A stretch of 64,000 nucleotides of DNA, taken from positions 175,034-239,033 of the forward strand of contig LLYS01000002.1 of NCBI GenBank assembly GCA_002049495.1, in the 5' to 3' direction. The notes under the pieces are model-generated. The model was not told where the DNA came from. It searched no databases and worked only from the letters and a program-made list of their open reading frames with translations. The stretch comes from Epsilonproteobacteria bacterium tcs-49 (GTDB lineage Bacteria > Campylobacterota > Campylobacteria > Campylobacterales > Sulfurovaceae). Below are positions 16,924 to 26,513 of the stretch, in pieces (within the stretch, counting starts at the first letter, position 1; the number at the start of each line of letters is the position of its first letter). A program made the translations under genes and the position numbers.

Positions 16924-18143
16924 AACAGATAATGGTATTGCTATTTCCGATTTTACTGTTTTCTCAAACGTTGCAGGAGTTGGTTGAACTGGCACAGCAG
17001 AACAAAACCGTGCAGGCGATGCAGCAGCAGCGCCAGGCCCTGCAGATGGAGTATGAAAGTACGCAAAGTGCCTATATGCCTCAAGTGGATATCGGCGCAC
17101 GCTATGCGGCGGTGAAAAATGAGACGGCGTCGGTGCCGAAAAAGGGCGGGAGCGCCTATGCGCAACTGAGTTACAACCTTTACGACGGCGGAAAAAAGGG
17201 AAACACCTACGGGATGTATGAACAAAACATCAAAGCGGCCCACAAGCAGACGCAGGCGCAGAAAAACGTCCTGGCGCTGGAGGTCGTGCGCTACTATTTT
17301 GATTACAATACGCTTCTGGGGCGAGAAGATGCCATTACGCAGCAGATCAAACAGCTAGAAGCGCAAAAAAAGCGCATCGCTTCGATGCTTCGCGCGGGGA
17401 CGGCAACCAGGGATCAGTTCCAAAAGATCGTTTCCACCGTCCAAAGCGCCAAACTCGATCTGCATCAGGTGCAGTTGGACAAGCAGACCATTTTGCACAA
17501 TCTGACCTACCTTACGGGCCAGCAGGTGCGCATCGAGGGGGGCAGCACTATTATCTACAGCGATCCCGAAAAAGCGGACAGGGATGATATAAAAGCGCTG
17601 CAACTCCAAACCGAAGCCGCCAAATATGAAGCGCAGATAGAAAAAAGCGGCTACTATCCAAGTGTGGTTTTAGACAATACCTTTACCGTGTACGACAGCG
17701 ATTACGATAATGTTACCTATGATCGCAGCGCCCTGGATGAGCAAAATATCTTTTCGGTCAATCTCTCGTGGAATATCTTTGGGTTCGGAAAAACCGAAGA
17801 AGCGTATGAAGCGGGCCAAAAGCGCTATTTGGCAAGTAAGCTGCGTTTGGAACATGAGCGCCAGCGAGCCGATACCGATCTCGCCCTTGCAAAAAAGGGG
17901 TATAGGATCGCCAAGCTTAAGATAGCTTCGGCCAAAGAGGGGCTCAAAGCGGCCGAGGAAGCCTATGAAGTGATCAAATCCAAATACCAAAACGGCCTGG
18001 TGAACAACGTCACCTATCTGCAGGCACTCAGCGAACGGGTAGATGCGCAAAGCAGTTTGCAAAGTGCGCTAAACGAATTAGAGATCAAAAAAGCGAACCT
18101 GCTGTACCACGGCGGAAAATCGATGAAGGAGTATATCCAATGA
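16920..18143 (+). CDS. TolC-family outer membrane efflux protein
   Basis: 407 residues with a short signal peptide (MKQIMVLLFPILLFS). Two similar halves rich in long helices (QNKTVQAMQQQRQALQMEYE in the first, LRLEHERQRADTDLALAKKG in the second) and beta segments such as AQLSYNLYDGGKKGN and VNLSWNIFGFGK, the repeat pattern of the trimeric OEP channel. It is the outer membrane exit of the tripartite pump whose adaptor and RND genes follow; it overlaps the adaptor gene by 4 bases. SD AAGGA at 16908-16912. Confidence 0.9.
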   Translation: MKQIMVLLFPILLFSQTLQELVELAQQNKTVQAMQQQRQALQMEYESTQSAYMPQVDIGARYAAVKNETASVPKKGGSAYAQLSYNLYDGGKKGNTYGMYEQNIKAAHKQTQAQKNVLALEVVRYYFDYNTLLGREDAITQQIKQLEAQKKRIASMLRAGTATRDQFQKIVSTVQSAKLDLHQVQLDKQTILHNLTYLTGQQVRIEGGSTIIYSDPEKADRDDIKALQLQTEAAKYEAQIEKSGYYPSVVLDNTFTVYDSDYDNVTYDRSALDEQNIFSVNLSWNIFGFGKTEEAYEAGQKRYLASKLRLEHERQRADTDLALAKKGYRIAKLKIASAKEGLKAAEEAYEVIKSKYQNGLVNNVTYLQALSERVDAQSSLQSALNELEIKKANLLYHGGKSMKEYIQ

Positions 18144-19240
18144 AAAAAACAATTATCACAGCTGTACTGCTCGCTCTGGCATTGAGCGGGTGCTCTTCAC
18201 AGCAGGAGGGCAAGCAGCAAGAAGCATCCCAGAAGCAGCGTCCCCCGCTGCCCGTAAACGCATTTGAAGTCAAAGAGCGCCGGGTGACGATAGACAAAAC
18301 CTATGCGGTAGTTATCCAGCCTTTTGCCGAGGTTGCCGTCCCTGCGAGGGTTCGCGGCGAACTGATGGAAAAGCACTTTGACGAGGGGGATTTTGTACAA
18401 AAGGGACAACTCCTGTTTACCATAGAACAGGACGTGTATGAAACCAATTTGCAACAAGCCCTGGCTGACGTGCAAAAAGCGCAAGCAGCCTTTTCAAAGG
18501 CGAAAAAGGATTATGAGCGCGCAAAAACGCTGCACGAAAGCAGCTCTATCAGCGATCAGGATTATGATGCCTATGTTTTTGCCTACGAAGATGCCAAAGC
18601 CGTTTTGACGGCAAGTAAAGCGGCACATAAACAGGCAAAGATAGAGTACGACTATACGACGGTCGAAGCACCCATCAGCGGTACGGCGGGGATGAAACTG
18701 CAGGAGGTGGGCAGTATCGTCGGCAGCAACGAAAGCAACGGTAATCTGCTTTATATCACCGCTACGGATCCGGTATATGCGCATTTCTCCCTATCCAAAA
18801 GCGATGTTCAAACCTATATCGATCAATTCAGATCCGGCGAGGTTGCGGTTTCTTTGGAGGGGATGCCCAAACGGAAAGGAACGATAGATTATATCTCCCC
18901 CTCCATCCAGACCGATACCGACACCCTGCCGATGCGTGCGAAGTTCTCCAATGAGGACGGAGAGATTCTTTCGGGGGAGTTTACCAAGATCAAAGTGAGT
19001 GGTTTGAAACTGGATAACGTATTTGTCATTCCGGAAAAAGCCATTTTGAAAACACCCAAGGGGAATTTCGTCTACACCGTCAAAGGGGGGAAAGCCGCTA
19101 TGGTTCCCGTGACGCTGGGAGTATTAACCGACGGGGGAATCGTCGTCAAAAGCGGTTTGCACGCCGGGGATAAGATTATCACCGACAATATCGCCAAAGT
19201 GCGCCCCGGTGCCAACGTACAAATCAGAGGGAGTAAATAG
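18140..19240 (+). CDS. RND efflux periplasmic adaptor (MFP) lipoprotein
   Basis: 366 residues with lipoprotein signal LALALSGC (Cys18). Barrel-sandwich/lipoyl halves (VAVPARVRGELMEKHFDEGD and EAPISGTAGMKLQEVGSIVG) flank a coiled-coil hairpin (residues about 100-165, KAQAAFSKAKKDYERAKTLH). A beta-barrel domain and membrane-proximal domain follow. It joins the inner-membrane RND pump to the TolC-like channel. The gene overlaps tolC by 4 bases and is 2 bases from the RND gene. Confidence 0.92.
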   Translation: MKKTIITAVLLALALSGCSSQQEGKQQEASQKQRPPLPVNAFEVKERRVTIDKTYAVVIQPFAEVAVPARVRGELMEKHFDEGDFVQKGQLLFTIEQDVYETNLQQALADVQKAQAAFSKAKKDYERAKTLHESSSISDQDYDAYVFAYEDAKAVLTASKAAHKQAKIEYDYTTVEAPISGTAGMKLQEVGSIVGSNESNGNLLYITATDPVYAHFSLSKSDVQTYIDQFRSGEVAVSLEGMPKRKGTIDYISPSIQTDTDTLPMRAKFSNEDGEILSGEFTKIKVSGLKLDNVFVIPEKAILKTPKGNFVYTVKGGKAAMVPVTLGVLTDGGIVVKSGLHAGDKIITDNIAKVRPGANVQIRGSK

Positions 19241-19242
19241 AA

Positions 19243-22200
19243 ATGTTTTCAGCATTTTTTATCAAGCGGCCGGTCCTTTCCGCAGTCGTATCCATCGTGA
19301 TCGTTCTTTCGGGGATTGCGGCGATGATCAATCTGCCCGTGCAGCAGTATCCTCGCGTGATCCCGCCTCAGATCATCGTGGATGCCGCCTATCCGGGCGC
19401 CGGGGCCGATACGCTTTCAAAAACCGTTGCCGCTCCCCTTGAGGAAGCGATCAACGGCGTGAACGATATGATCTATATGAACTCTACCGCCGAAGACAGC
19501 GGTAGGGTCGGAATCAACGTTTTTTTTAAAGTGGGTACCGATCCCGACAGTGCCAAGATCGATGTCAACAACAGGGTGCAGGCGGCTTTGTCCAACCTTC
19601 CCCAGGCGGTACAGCGTCAGGGGGTTACCGTCCGCGAGCGCTCCCCGAGCGTTTTACAGTTTGTAACCCTGTACTCCCCCAGCGGAGAGTATGATACAAA
19701 ATACCTGGCCAACTATGCTCTGCTCAATATCGCGGAGGATTTGAAACGTGTCCCGGGTGTGGGCGGCGCGACGGTCTTTGGCGGCAAGGATTACGCCATG
19801 CGTATCTGGATCGATCCGCAAAAACTCGCCAAGCAGCACCTTGATATCGGGGAAGTGATCGCAGCGATCGAGGAGCAAAACAGGCAGTATCCCGCCGGGA
19901 AATTCGCTTCGGAACCGCTTGAAGATAAAAAGATGTTTACCTATACCATCCAAACCCAGAAGCGCTTAAGCACTCCCGAAGAGTTCGGGCAGATCCTGCT
20001 TCGCACCAACGAAGACGGCAGCTCTTTACATCTGGGCGATGTGGCGACGGTAGAGCTGGGAGCCCAAAACTATGGGATCTCTACGGAGTTGAACAATAAA
20101 CCCGCAGTGCCTATAGGTATCTTTTTACAAAGCGGTGCCAACGCGTTGCAAACGGCGATCGCGGTACACGAAACGCTGCAGCGGGCATCCGACAACTTCC
20201 CCGAAGGGGTCGATTACGAGGTTCCCTATGACAGTACCGAGTTTATCGATATCTCCATCAAGGAGGTGGCTAAAACCTTCATAGAAGCCATTGTGCTTGT
20301 TGTGGCCATTATCTACCTCTTCTTGCAAAACTGGAGAGCGACGCTGATCCCCGTTTTGGCCGTTCCCGTTTCGATTATCGGGGCGTTCATGGGGATGTAT
20401 ATGCTTGGCTTTAGTATCAACTTGCTGACGCTGTTTGGGCTTGTCCTGGCGATCGGGATCGTCGTGGATGACGCGATCATCGTTATCGAAAACGTGCAGC
20501 GCCACATCCATGCGGGGATGAAACCGAAGGAAGCGGCGTTTACGGCGATGCGCGAAGTACAAAGCGCCCTGATCGCAATCGTGCTCGTTCTCTCCGCCGT
20601 TTTCATTCCGGTGGCTTTTATGGGGGGCTTGAGCGGAGAGATGTATAAGCAGTTTGCCGTTACGATCGTTATCTCGCTTGTGATTTCGGGTTTGGTGGCG
20701 CTTACGTTGACCCCCTCGCTGTGCGCAACCATGCTTAAAGAGCATGAGGAGGAACCCGGAGGATTTTTTAAACTTTTCAACACCTTTTTCGACAAGATGA
20801 CGACGGGGTATACGAAGGCGGTGAAGCTAACTATCCGATACGGCGTTTTGAGTATGCTGCTGTTTGGCGGTTTGATCTATCTCTCTTACGATATGCTCAA
20901 CTCTCTCAAGACGGGGCTTGTGCCCAAAGAGGACAAGGGGACGATCTTTATGTTCAGTTTCAACCCTCCCTCGGCTTCACTGAACAGAACCGAACGCTTA
21001 ACCGACGAAATCAACGCTATTATCAACAATAACGATAACGTTGAAGATATCATTACCCTCAACGGCCTTGATTTTACCACCGGGTTTACGCAGCGTCCCC
21101 ACACCGCCGCGACGATTATCAAGCTCAAAGACTGGAATGAGCGGCCCGGCAAGGAAAACAGCGCGCAGTATCTTGCCGATCAATTCAGCGGCCAGGCGAT
21201 GGGCGCTACCAGCGAAGGGATATCCTTCGCCGTTTTACCCCCTCCCATTATGGGGATGAGCGTTTCGGGCGGTTTTGAAATGTATGTGCAAAACAGAAGC
21301 GGTGAGGGCGTACAGGAGTTAAACCGGCACGTGCAAACCATTTTGCAAAAAGCTTCGGAAAACGAAGTCCTTACCGGTATGCGCACCTCCCTGTCGGTCA
21401 ACGTGCCCAAGTATGAGGTGAGCGTAGATACGCAAAAAGCAAAAGCAAAAGGCGTCAGTGTCGCAAACATATACCAAACGCTCAATGCTACGCTGGGCAG
21501 TTACTACGTGAACGACTTTAACCTGTATGGACGGACATATCAGGTCAACGTTCAGGCCAAAGGGGAGTACCGGCAAAGCCCTGAGGATTTGAAAAAGATA
21601 TTTGTCAAAAACGACAGGGGGGAGATGCTGCCCGTCAGTTCGCTGGTGGAGGTCAAGCAGATCGTGGGAACCGATATCGTCGAGCGTTTCAACCTCTTCG
21701 AAGCGGCCAAGATTTCCGGTCAGCCCGCCGCCGGATACAGTTCCGGGGAAGCGCTGGACGCGATAGAAAAAATTGCGAACGACGTCCTCCCCCAAGGCTA
21801 TACCATCAGTTGGATCGGTACGGCGTATCAGCAAAAGCAGGTTTCGAGCAGCTCCTTTATGGCGTTTGCGTTCGGTATAGTACTGCTGTTTTTGATCCTT
21901 GCCGCGCAATACGGTAAATGGCTTATGCCCATCTCCGTCATTATGGCCGTTCCCTTTGCCGTATTCGGAGCCGTAATAGCTACCTACCTGCGGGGCTTGG
22001 ACAACGATATCTACTTTCAGATCGGCCTGCTGGTCCTAGCGGGGCTTGCGGCTAAAAATGCCATCTTGATCGTGGAGTTTGCCCAGCAGAAGAAAAAAGA
22101 GGGCTTGGCGCTTAAGGACGCGGCTATCGAAGCCGCCAAGATCAGGTTGCGGCCCATTATCATGACCTCCCTCGCCTTTACCCTCGGGGTCGTGCCGCTT

Positions 22201-22359
22201 GCGATCAGCAGCGGTGCGGGTGCGGCGAGCCGCCACTCCATCGGGACGGGGGTTATCGGCGGTATGCTTGCGGCAACTTTTATCGCCATCGTTTTTGTTC
22301 CCCTGTTTTATATTCTGGTTTCTAAAATTTCAAAAAAAGAAAAAGAAGCTCCTAAGTAG
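19243..22359 (+). CDS. RND (HAE1/AcrB-type) multidrug efflux permease
   Basis: 1038 residues, full length for AcrB-like pumps. Starts FFIKRPVLSAVVSIVIVLSG; TM4 carries the proton-relay pair in GIVVDDAIIVIENVQRH; TM10 carries the partner Lys in GLAAKNAILIVEFAQ. Two large periplasmic loops follow TM1 and TM7, as in hydrophobe/amphiphile exporters rather than CusA-type metal pumps (no Met triad seen). Together with the adaptor and the TolC-like protein it makes a complete tripartite pump, probably controlled by the TetR protein at the head of the locus. Confidence 0.95.
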   Translation: MFSAFFIKRPVLSAVVSIVIVLSGIAAMINLPVQQYPRVIPPQIIVDAAYPGAGADTLSKTVAAPLEEAINGVNDMIYMNSTAEDSGRVGINVFFKVGTDPDSAKIDVNNRVQAALSNLPQAVQRQGVTVRERSPSVLQFVTLYSPSGEYDTKYLANYALLNIAEDLKRVPGVGGATVFGGKDYAMRIWIDPQKLAKQHLDIGEVIAAIEEQNRQYPAGKFASEPLEDKKMFTYTIQTQKRLSTPEEFGQILLRTNEDGSSLHLGDVATVELGAQNYGISTELNNKPAVPIGIFLQSGANALQTAIAVHETLQRASDNFPEGVDYEVPYDSTEFIDISIKEVAKTFIEAIVLVVAIIYLFLQNWRATLIPVLAVPVSIIGAFMGMYMLGFSINLLTLFGLVLAIGIVVDDAIIVIENVQRHIHAGMKPKEAAFTAMREVQSALIAIVLVLSAVFIPVAFMGGLSGEMYKQFAVTIVISLVISGLVALTLTPSLCATMLKEHEEEPGGFFKLFNTFFDKMTTGYTKAVKLTIRYGVLSMLLFGGLIYLSYDMLNSLKTGLVPKEDKGTIFMFSFNPPSASLNRTERLTDEINAIINNNDNVEDIITLNGLDFTTGFTQRPHTAATIIKLKDWNERPGKENSAQYLADQFSGQAMGATSEGISFAVLPPPIMGMSVSGGFEMYVQNRSGEGVQELNRHVQTILQKASENEVLTGMRTSLSVNVPKYEVSVDTQKAKAKGVSVANIYQTLNATLGSYYVNDFNLYGRTYQVNVQAKGEYRQSPEDLKKIFVKNDRGEMLPVSSLVEVKQIVGTDIVERFNLFEAAKISGQPAAGYSSGEALDAIEKIANDVLPQGYTISWIGTAYQQKQVSSSSFMAFAFGIVLLFLILAAQYGKWLMPISVIMAVPFAVFGAVIATYLRGLDNDIYFQIGLLVLAGLAAKNAILIVEFAQQKKKEGLALKDAAIEAAKIRLRPIIMTSLAFTLGVVPLAISSGAGAASRHSIGTGVIGGMLAATFIAIVFVPLFYILVSKISKKEKEAPK

Positions 22360-22368
22360 CTGTTTCAC

Positions 22369-22387
22369 CGCCCGTTTTACACGGGCG
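22369..22387. terminator. Hairpin between convergent RND and GGDEF-like genes
   Basis: CGCCCGT, loop TTTAC, ACGGGCG: a perfect 7-bp stem 9 bases past the RND stop; the GGDEF-like stop codon lies in the loop. No clear T-run on either side, so termination strength is uncertain. Confidence 0.4.
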
Positions 22388-23366
22388 TGTCGGCGGTGCT
22401 TACCGCCGCTGCGGGCAGGTCGTATTCCCTGGCCAGATCCAATGCTTCCAGCGCCAGGCAGATCGACTCTTCGGCACTGCGTCCGCTTTTGACCAGGGCG
22501 ATGCCGATCTCTATATCGAGGCTGATCTCCAGCTCGTCAAAGAAAAAGTGACTCTCCAAAGCCATCGCTTTTAAGCGCTTTGCGTTTTTTTTCGCATTTT
22601 CCAGATCGGTATGGCGTAAAAAAAGCATAAAGGTCGCTCCCTCGTGGTGGGCGACCACGTCGCTGCGCCGGGACGTTTTCAACAGCATCCGCGCCACGGC
22701 CCGTATGAGATGGTTTTTGATGGAAGGATCGTCGATGGGGTCGATGATCTCATCTTTGATACGCACCGCCAGCAGGCTCGTACTGTGGCGGAACCGCTTG
22801 GCCAGGGCGGTCTCCTTTTCCAGCATCGAAAAAAGATAATGTTTTTGATACACCCCGTACAACCCCTCGTGCAGCTTCTGCTGTCCGCGGTTGATAATCT
22901 CCACGGTCTGGGTATAGTGGCGCTTCATCTCATCGGCGTTTTTGCGGATGCAGCCGTGGACCCGGAACATCTTGTCACGCAGCAGCGAGCCCTGGTTGCG
23001 TACCTGCTGCTTATCGGCGGCGTATTTGATCTTGGGCAGCTGCTTTTGCAGATCCAGGTTGAACCGGGAAAGGGTTTTATGGATATTGCCGGCGTAACTG
23101 ATCGTCTTTTTCGTGGAGGCAAACCCCTCTTTGAAAACACGGGCGCGCATCATGTCGGCTTCTTCGACGTTGTTTCGCTCGATTTCGAGGATATTTTTGA
23201 TCTCTTGTTTAATGTTGTCGGGTTTTTCGTCGAGCTTCTTTTCAAAATAGATATTGTAGTTTTCCGGGGTAGCGGCGACGTTATCGCCGATCATCGCTTT
23301 AAACGCTTCCGCGGAGATATGTTTTAAGGTAACGGCGGTTGTTTTTGTTCGCTCATTCTTTGCCAT
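22377..23366 (-). CDS. Degenerate GGDEF-domain protein
   Basis: 329 residues. The N-terminal ~180 residues are highly charged and helical, with no membrane segment. From about 185 the sequence follows the GGDEF fold: LYGVYQKHYLFSMLEKETAL replaces the usual DxLTGLxNRR segment, and RRSDVVAHHEGATFMLFLRH replaces RxGGDEFxxLL. The signature residues and the acidic metal ligands are missing, so it should not make c-di-GMP and may act as a receptor or structural module. A 6-bp hairpin TGGTAT-CTTC-ATACCA lies upstream at 23389-23404. Convergent with the RND gene. Confidence 0.75.
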   Translation of the reverse strand: MAKNERTKTTAVTLKHISAEAFKAMIGDNVAATPENYNIYFEKKLDEKPDNIKQEIKNILEIERNNVEEADMMRARVFKEGFASTKKTISYAGNIHKTLSRFNLDLQKQLPKIKYAADKQQVRNQGSLLRDKMFRVHGCIRKNADEMKRHYTQTVEIINRGQQKLHEGLYGVYQKHYLFSMLEKETALAKRFRHSTSLLAVRIKDEIIDPIDDPSIKNHLIRAVARMLLKTSRRSDVVAHHEGATFMLFLRHTDLENAKKNAKRLKAMALESHFFFDELEISLDIEIGIALVKSGRSAEESICLALEALDLAREYDLPAAAVSTADTPV

Positions 23367-23388
23367 TGCAGTTCCGTAAAATATGAAT

Positions 23389-23404
23389 TGGTATCTTCAT
23401 ACCA
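23389..23404. repeat. Short perfect inverted repeat upstream of the GGDEF-like gene
   Basis: TGGTAT-CTTC-ATACCA, 23 bases before the start codon of the minus-strand gene. It could be an operator or an mRNA leader hairpin. No regulator assigned. Confidence 0.35.
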
Positions 23405-23473
23405 TCATAGCAAAAAAAGATAAAAACTAATATAAAAAAACTAATCTGCGGTATTAAGAAAAGGGAGGGGGCT

Positions 23474-24124
23474 TTACAGGGGATGGAGACCTTTGTTCCG
23501 CAGCGTGTAAACGGTGGGGGTCAAGCCTTCGATAAACTCCCTGTGGTGGGAGATAATAACCATACTTTTTTCGATACTTTGCAGCAGTTTCAGTACCCGC
23601 TGCTGCGCCTGATCATCCAGGGCGTTGGTGGGTTCGTCCAGCAAAAGGATTTTTGGCTCCAAAATCAAAATACCCGCCAGCGCGGCGATCTTTTGCTCCC
23701 CGCCGCTGAGTTCAAAAACGCTGCGGTTTCGCAGGTGGAAAATGCCCAGGGAATCCAGCATCTGCAATGCCCGCTTGTGGGCAGCCTCTTCCGTACTTCC
23801 CCTTGCCCGGAGCCCAAACATCACATCCTCTATGACGGTGGGACACAAAAAGTGTTCGCTCACGTCCTGGGGCAGGTACCCCACGTCGTCGCGGAAGGGT
23901 TTGTACTCCTTGGGCGTGCGGACGGGCCGGTGAAACAGCTCCAGCGTTCCCTCAAACCCGCTTTGCAAACCGGCGATAATCTTAAGCAGCGTCGATTTGC
24001 CGCAGCCGTTGGGCCCGATGACGGCGACCTTTTCCTTGTGCCCCACACTCAGGTTGACGTTGTGAAAAAGTGTCTTTTCCCCTTTGGGGAATTTCAGGGA
24101 TTTGAGGGTGATAGAGCAGCTCAT
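23474..24124 (-). CDS. nikO: Nickel/cobalt ECF transporter ATPase (NikO/CbiO)
   Basis: 216 residues from ATG 24124, which overlaps the CbiQ stop in ATGA; the frame is open further upstream but inside cbiQ. Walker A GPNGCGKST, signature LSGGEQKIAALAGIL, Walker B ILLLDEPTNALDD, and switch His in SHHREF. It energises the ECF importer. It is the last gene of a five-gene minus-strand operon. Nickel versus cobalt is taken from the K, M, L gene set, which is the usual Nik(KMLQO) form. Confidence 0.88.
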   Translation of the reverse strand: MSCSITLKSLKFPKGEKTLFHNVNLSVGHKEKVAVIGPNGCGKSTLLKIIAGLQSGFEGTLELFHRPVRTPKEYKPFRDDVGYLPQDVSEHFLCPTVIEDVMFGLRARGSTEEAAHKRALQMLDSLGIFHLRNRSVFELSGGEQKIAALAGILILEPKILLLDEPTNALDDQAQQRVLKLLQSIEKSMVIISHHREFIEGLTPTVYTLRNKGLHPL

Positions 24125-24762
24125 GTCAAAACCTTTAGCAAGATGATTCCCGCTATGGTAGCGCAAAGCAGATAAATTTTTAAAGGCGTAAAACGCTGCT
24201 GCAGGAGATAGGTTCTTCCCTCAAAGCCGCGGGCATAGAAGGTTTGGGTGATGCTTCTGGAGCGCAGGATCGTTTTGACGAAAAGCATCCCCAGCAGGTT
24301 GCCGTAGGTTTTGTAGGCAAACAGCGTAGTAGCGGGTTGAAACCCCCTGGCTTTGAGGGTGGTTTTGTATTTGGCAAACTCCCTGCGCAGGTAGTGCAGC
24401 ATCGTCAGCGCAAAGTAAACACCGCTGACAAAAGCGGGGGGAAAGCCCAGCCCCTCCAAGCCACGAACGATATCAAAACCTTTGCTGTTGGCAAAAAGCA
24501 GCAGGTTAAAACCCAGGATCAAATTGCTTCTGGCAAAGAGCAGCCACGCTTCCTCGGGATCGGCGAACCACACAAAAAGGGTTAAAAACAGGATAAAGAC
24601 GTTGAGATAGAGCAGTTTTTTGACCAGCGCGCCCAGCCGGGTATACTCAAACCCTCCCAGCAGTATCAGCGGCAGCACAAAAAGCCACTCCAGGGAGCTG
24701 AAGCTTACAATCAGGGAGTACAGCAGGGCGCATAGCAGCGCCGTCGCGTGGGGGCCGATCAC
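24121..24762 (-). CDS. nikQ: ECF transporter transmembrane component (NikQ/CbiQ)
   Basis: 213 residues with five to six helices and the cytoplasmic ATPase-coupling motif in the second half (FVKTILRSRSITQTFYARGFEGR carries the A-R-G element typical of EcfT/CbiQ). It links the M substrate subunit to the ATPase. It overlaps neighbours by 4 bases on both sides. Confidence 0.85.
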   Translation of the reverse strand: MIGPHATALLCALLYSLIVSFSSLEWLFVLPLILLGGFEYTRLGALVKKLLYLNVFILFLTLFVWFADPEEAWLLFARSNLILGFNLLLFANSKGFDIVRGLEGLGFPPAFVSGVYFALTMLHYLRREFAKYKTTLKARGFQPATTLFAYKTYGNLLGMLFVKTILRSRSITQTFYARGFEGRTYLLQQRFTPLKIYLLCATIAGIILLKVLT

Positions 24763-25175
24763 CGTTTTCCCAAAAATCGGCGGGCAAGCAGAAAGCCTAC
24801 GCCGATGATAGCCAGCCCGGCGACTATTTTGAGATATTTAGCGTGATCATAGTCGCTTTTTTGCTTCTTGATGGAGCGGGGCGGGGTTTGGGGGGAGAGG
24901 GACGTTTCCCCCATATGTCCGCTGCCGGCGTCGACGGTGATCTTCACGGCGACGGGGGATAGCGGTGTGTCAAATTCGCCGTTTTTGTCGGTCCTGCCCG
25001 TAGCAAGCACTTTGCCCTGCGTATCCGTAACGGTTACGTCGCACTCCCGGCAGCCGCTGCCGCTTGCGAAGTAACTGCTCACCTGCAGGGTTTGCCCCTC
25101 ATAAAGGGCAAAAACGTTGAGTTTGTGGGCAAACCCGAAGGTTGCAAACAGCAAAAGCGGCAGGATTATACGCAT
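24759..25175 (-). CDS. nikL: NikL-like nickel transport accessory protein
   Basis: 138 residues. Signal peptide (MRIILPLLLFATFGFA), then an immunoglobulin-like/carboxypeptidase-regulatory fold (HKLNVFALYEGQTLQVSSYF, DVTVTDTQGKVLATGRTDKNG) with a Cys pair in SGCRECD, and a C-terminal membrane helix (KIVAGLAIIGVGFLLARR). This is the NikL layout found in place of NikN/CbiN in K-M-L-Q-O nickel importers. Overlaps the M gene by 10 bases and the Q gene by 4. Confidence 0.75.
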   Translation of the reverse strand: MRIILPLLLFATFGFAHKLNVFALYEGQTLQVSSYFASGSGCRECDVTVTDTQGKVLATGRTDKNGEFDTPLSPVAVKITVDAGSGHMGETSLSPQTPPRSIKKQKSDYDHAKYLKIVAGLAIIGVGFLLARRFLGKR

Positions 25176-25777
25176 CTTTTCTCCCTGTGTAGCAGTCCGG
25201 GCATCGTTTTGTGTAAAAACAGCATTAAAAACATGGTAACAACCCCCTCTACGAGCATAGCCGGAACGTTGGCCGCGAGTACGGAGAGGGCGGCAAAGCC
25301 GTAACTCTTTTTCGAAAGGAAAAGTAAAAGGGCCAGGATCGCCGCGGATAGGGCGCTGCTGAGAAAACCCACTCCGAAAAAAAGGATCCCTTTTTTGGCA
25401 TGAAAACGGGGAGCCAGCCGGTGGTAGAGTTGATAGACGAGCAGGGCGGGAAGCGCCATGATCAGGATATTGGCCCCCAAAGATACCAATCCGCCGTAAC
25501 CCAGAAGCAGCGCTTGTAAAATCAGAGCGATACAGATGCTTACCGCCGCGGGCCAGCCCAGCAAAACGCCGATGATGCCTGAGAGCATAAGGTGAATCTG
25601 GGTAGGGCCGAAGGGGATGTGGATAAAGCTGGCCAGAAAAAACAGCGCCGCCATAGCCGAGGTCGGTGCCAGGTTGTCCCGGTCGATATCTCGGATCCCC
25701 CGATAAACCAATCCCGCGGCGCCCGCACCGCAGGCAGCCGCTACGGGGAGGGTGAGTATACCGTCGCTGAGGTGCAT
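25166..25777 (-). CDS. nikM: Nickel/cobalt ECF substrate-binding membrane protein (NikM/CbiM)
   Basis: 203 residues starting MHLSDGIL. In this family the N-terminal Met, His2 and a later His coordinate the metal ion, and they are present here (second candidate in FIHIPFGPTQIHLML). Six to seven helices. It is the S-component that selects Ni2+ or Co2+. One base separates it from the upstream NikK-like gene. Confidence 0.9.
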   Translation of the reverse strand: MHLSDGILTLPVAAACGAGAAGLVYRGIRDIDRDNLAPTSAMAALFFLASFIHIPFGPTQIHLMLSGIIGVLLGWPAAVSICIALILQALLLGYGGLVSLGANILIMALPALLVYQLYHRLAPRFHAKKGILFFGVGFLSSALSAAILALLLFLSKKSYGFAALSVLAANVPAMLVEGVVTMFLMLFLHKTMPGLLHREKRCV

Positions 25778-25778
25778 C

Positions 25779-26513
25779 CTAATATGCCTTTACCCAAAGA
25801 AGTGCGCCGTTTTCCACGGGGTAGTTTTGCCCTTCAAAGGTTAACTCCCCCTCTTCGATCAAAGCGGCAAATCCCCACCACCCTTTATGGGGCATCACAA
25901 AGGAGAAGATGCCGTTGTCGTCGGTTTTTACCACTTGCGTGATATGCGCGTCGGTGGGCGCTTCATACCCTTTGGTGTTGAGCAGTTCCACCTCCACCTC
26001 GGCGTTGGCCTTGGGCTTGCCGTGGACAAGAACGCGCCCTTGAAAAAGGTTGCCCGCATAGAGACCGAAGGGTTTGGTAAGGGGCACGATCTCATACTCC
26101 AGCCCCAGCGGTTCATCCCAGCCGCTTTCGATACCGAAACCGCTGACAAGCAGCTTGGGGACATGGGAGATAAATTTACCCTCTGCGGGTTCGAAGTAGG
26201 GTTGGGGTTGTACAAAAAAGCTGTATAGACCCGGGCGCTTGATGGTGTATTCGGCTTTCCACGCCTTTTTGCCAAAGGCAGTGCTTTGCTTTAGGGGCAG
26301 CGGGGTCTCCTTGCCGTTGACGTAGATCCCTTTGGGTTTTTGCATCACCATTGCCGTTTGTTCAAAGGGGTGGATAAAGCGGGCGAAAAGTTCCAGGGAA
26401 CTTTGCTGCTTTTTGCTCACGTAGTCCGTCTGCGCGGTCAGGGTCAAAAAGTGCGCGTTGGCGCTTGCAAGCAGCAAAGCGCTCAATAGGAGTGTCCGTA
26501 ACATCATCTTCAC
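25779..26513 (-). CDS. nikK: DUF4198 periplasmic protein (NikK-like)
   Basis: 244 residues with signal peptide (LLLSALLLASANAHF). The mature chain is DUF4198-like beta structure (AEYTIKRPGLYSFFVQPQPY, DDNGIFSFVMPHKGWWGFAA). DUF4198 proteins head nickel ECF operons as NikK and are thought to present the metal to NikM. It is the first gene of the operon. Upstream on this strand, TATAAT (complement of 26535-26540) is a plausible -10 box. Confidence 0.82.
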   Translation of the reverse strand: MKMMLRTLLLSALLLASANAHFLTLTAQTDYVSKKQQSSLELFARFIHPFEQTAMVMQKPKGIYVNGKETPLPLKQSTAFGKKAWKAEYTIKRPGLYSFFVQPQPYFEPAEGKFISHVPKLLVSGFGIESGWDEPLGLEYEIVPLTKPFGLYAGNLFQGRVLVHGKPKANAEVEVELLNTKGYEAPTDAHITQVVKTDDNGIFSFVMPHKGWWGFAALIEEGELTFEGQNYPVENGALLWVKAY

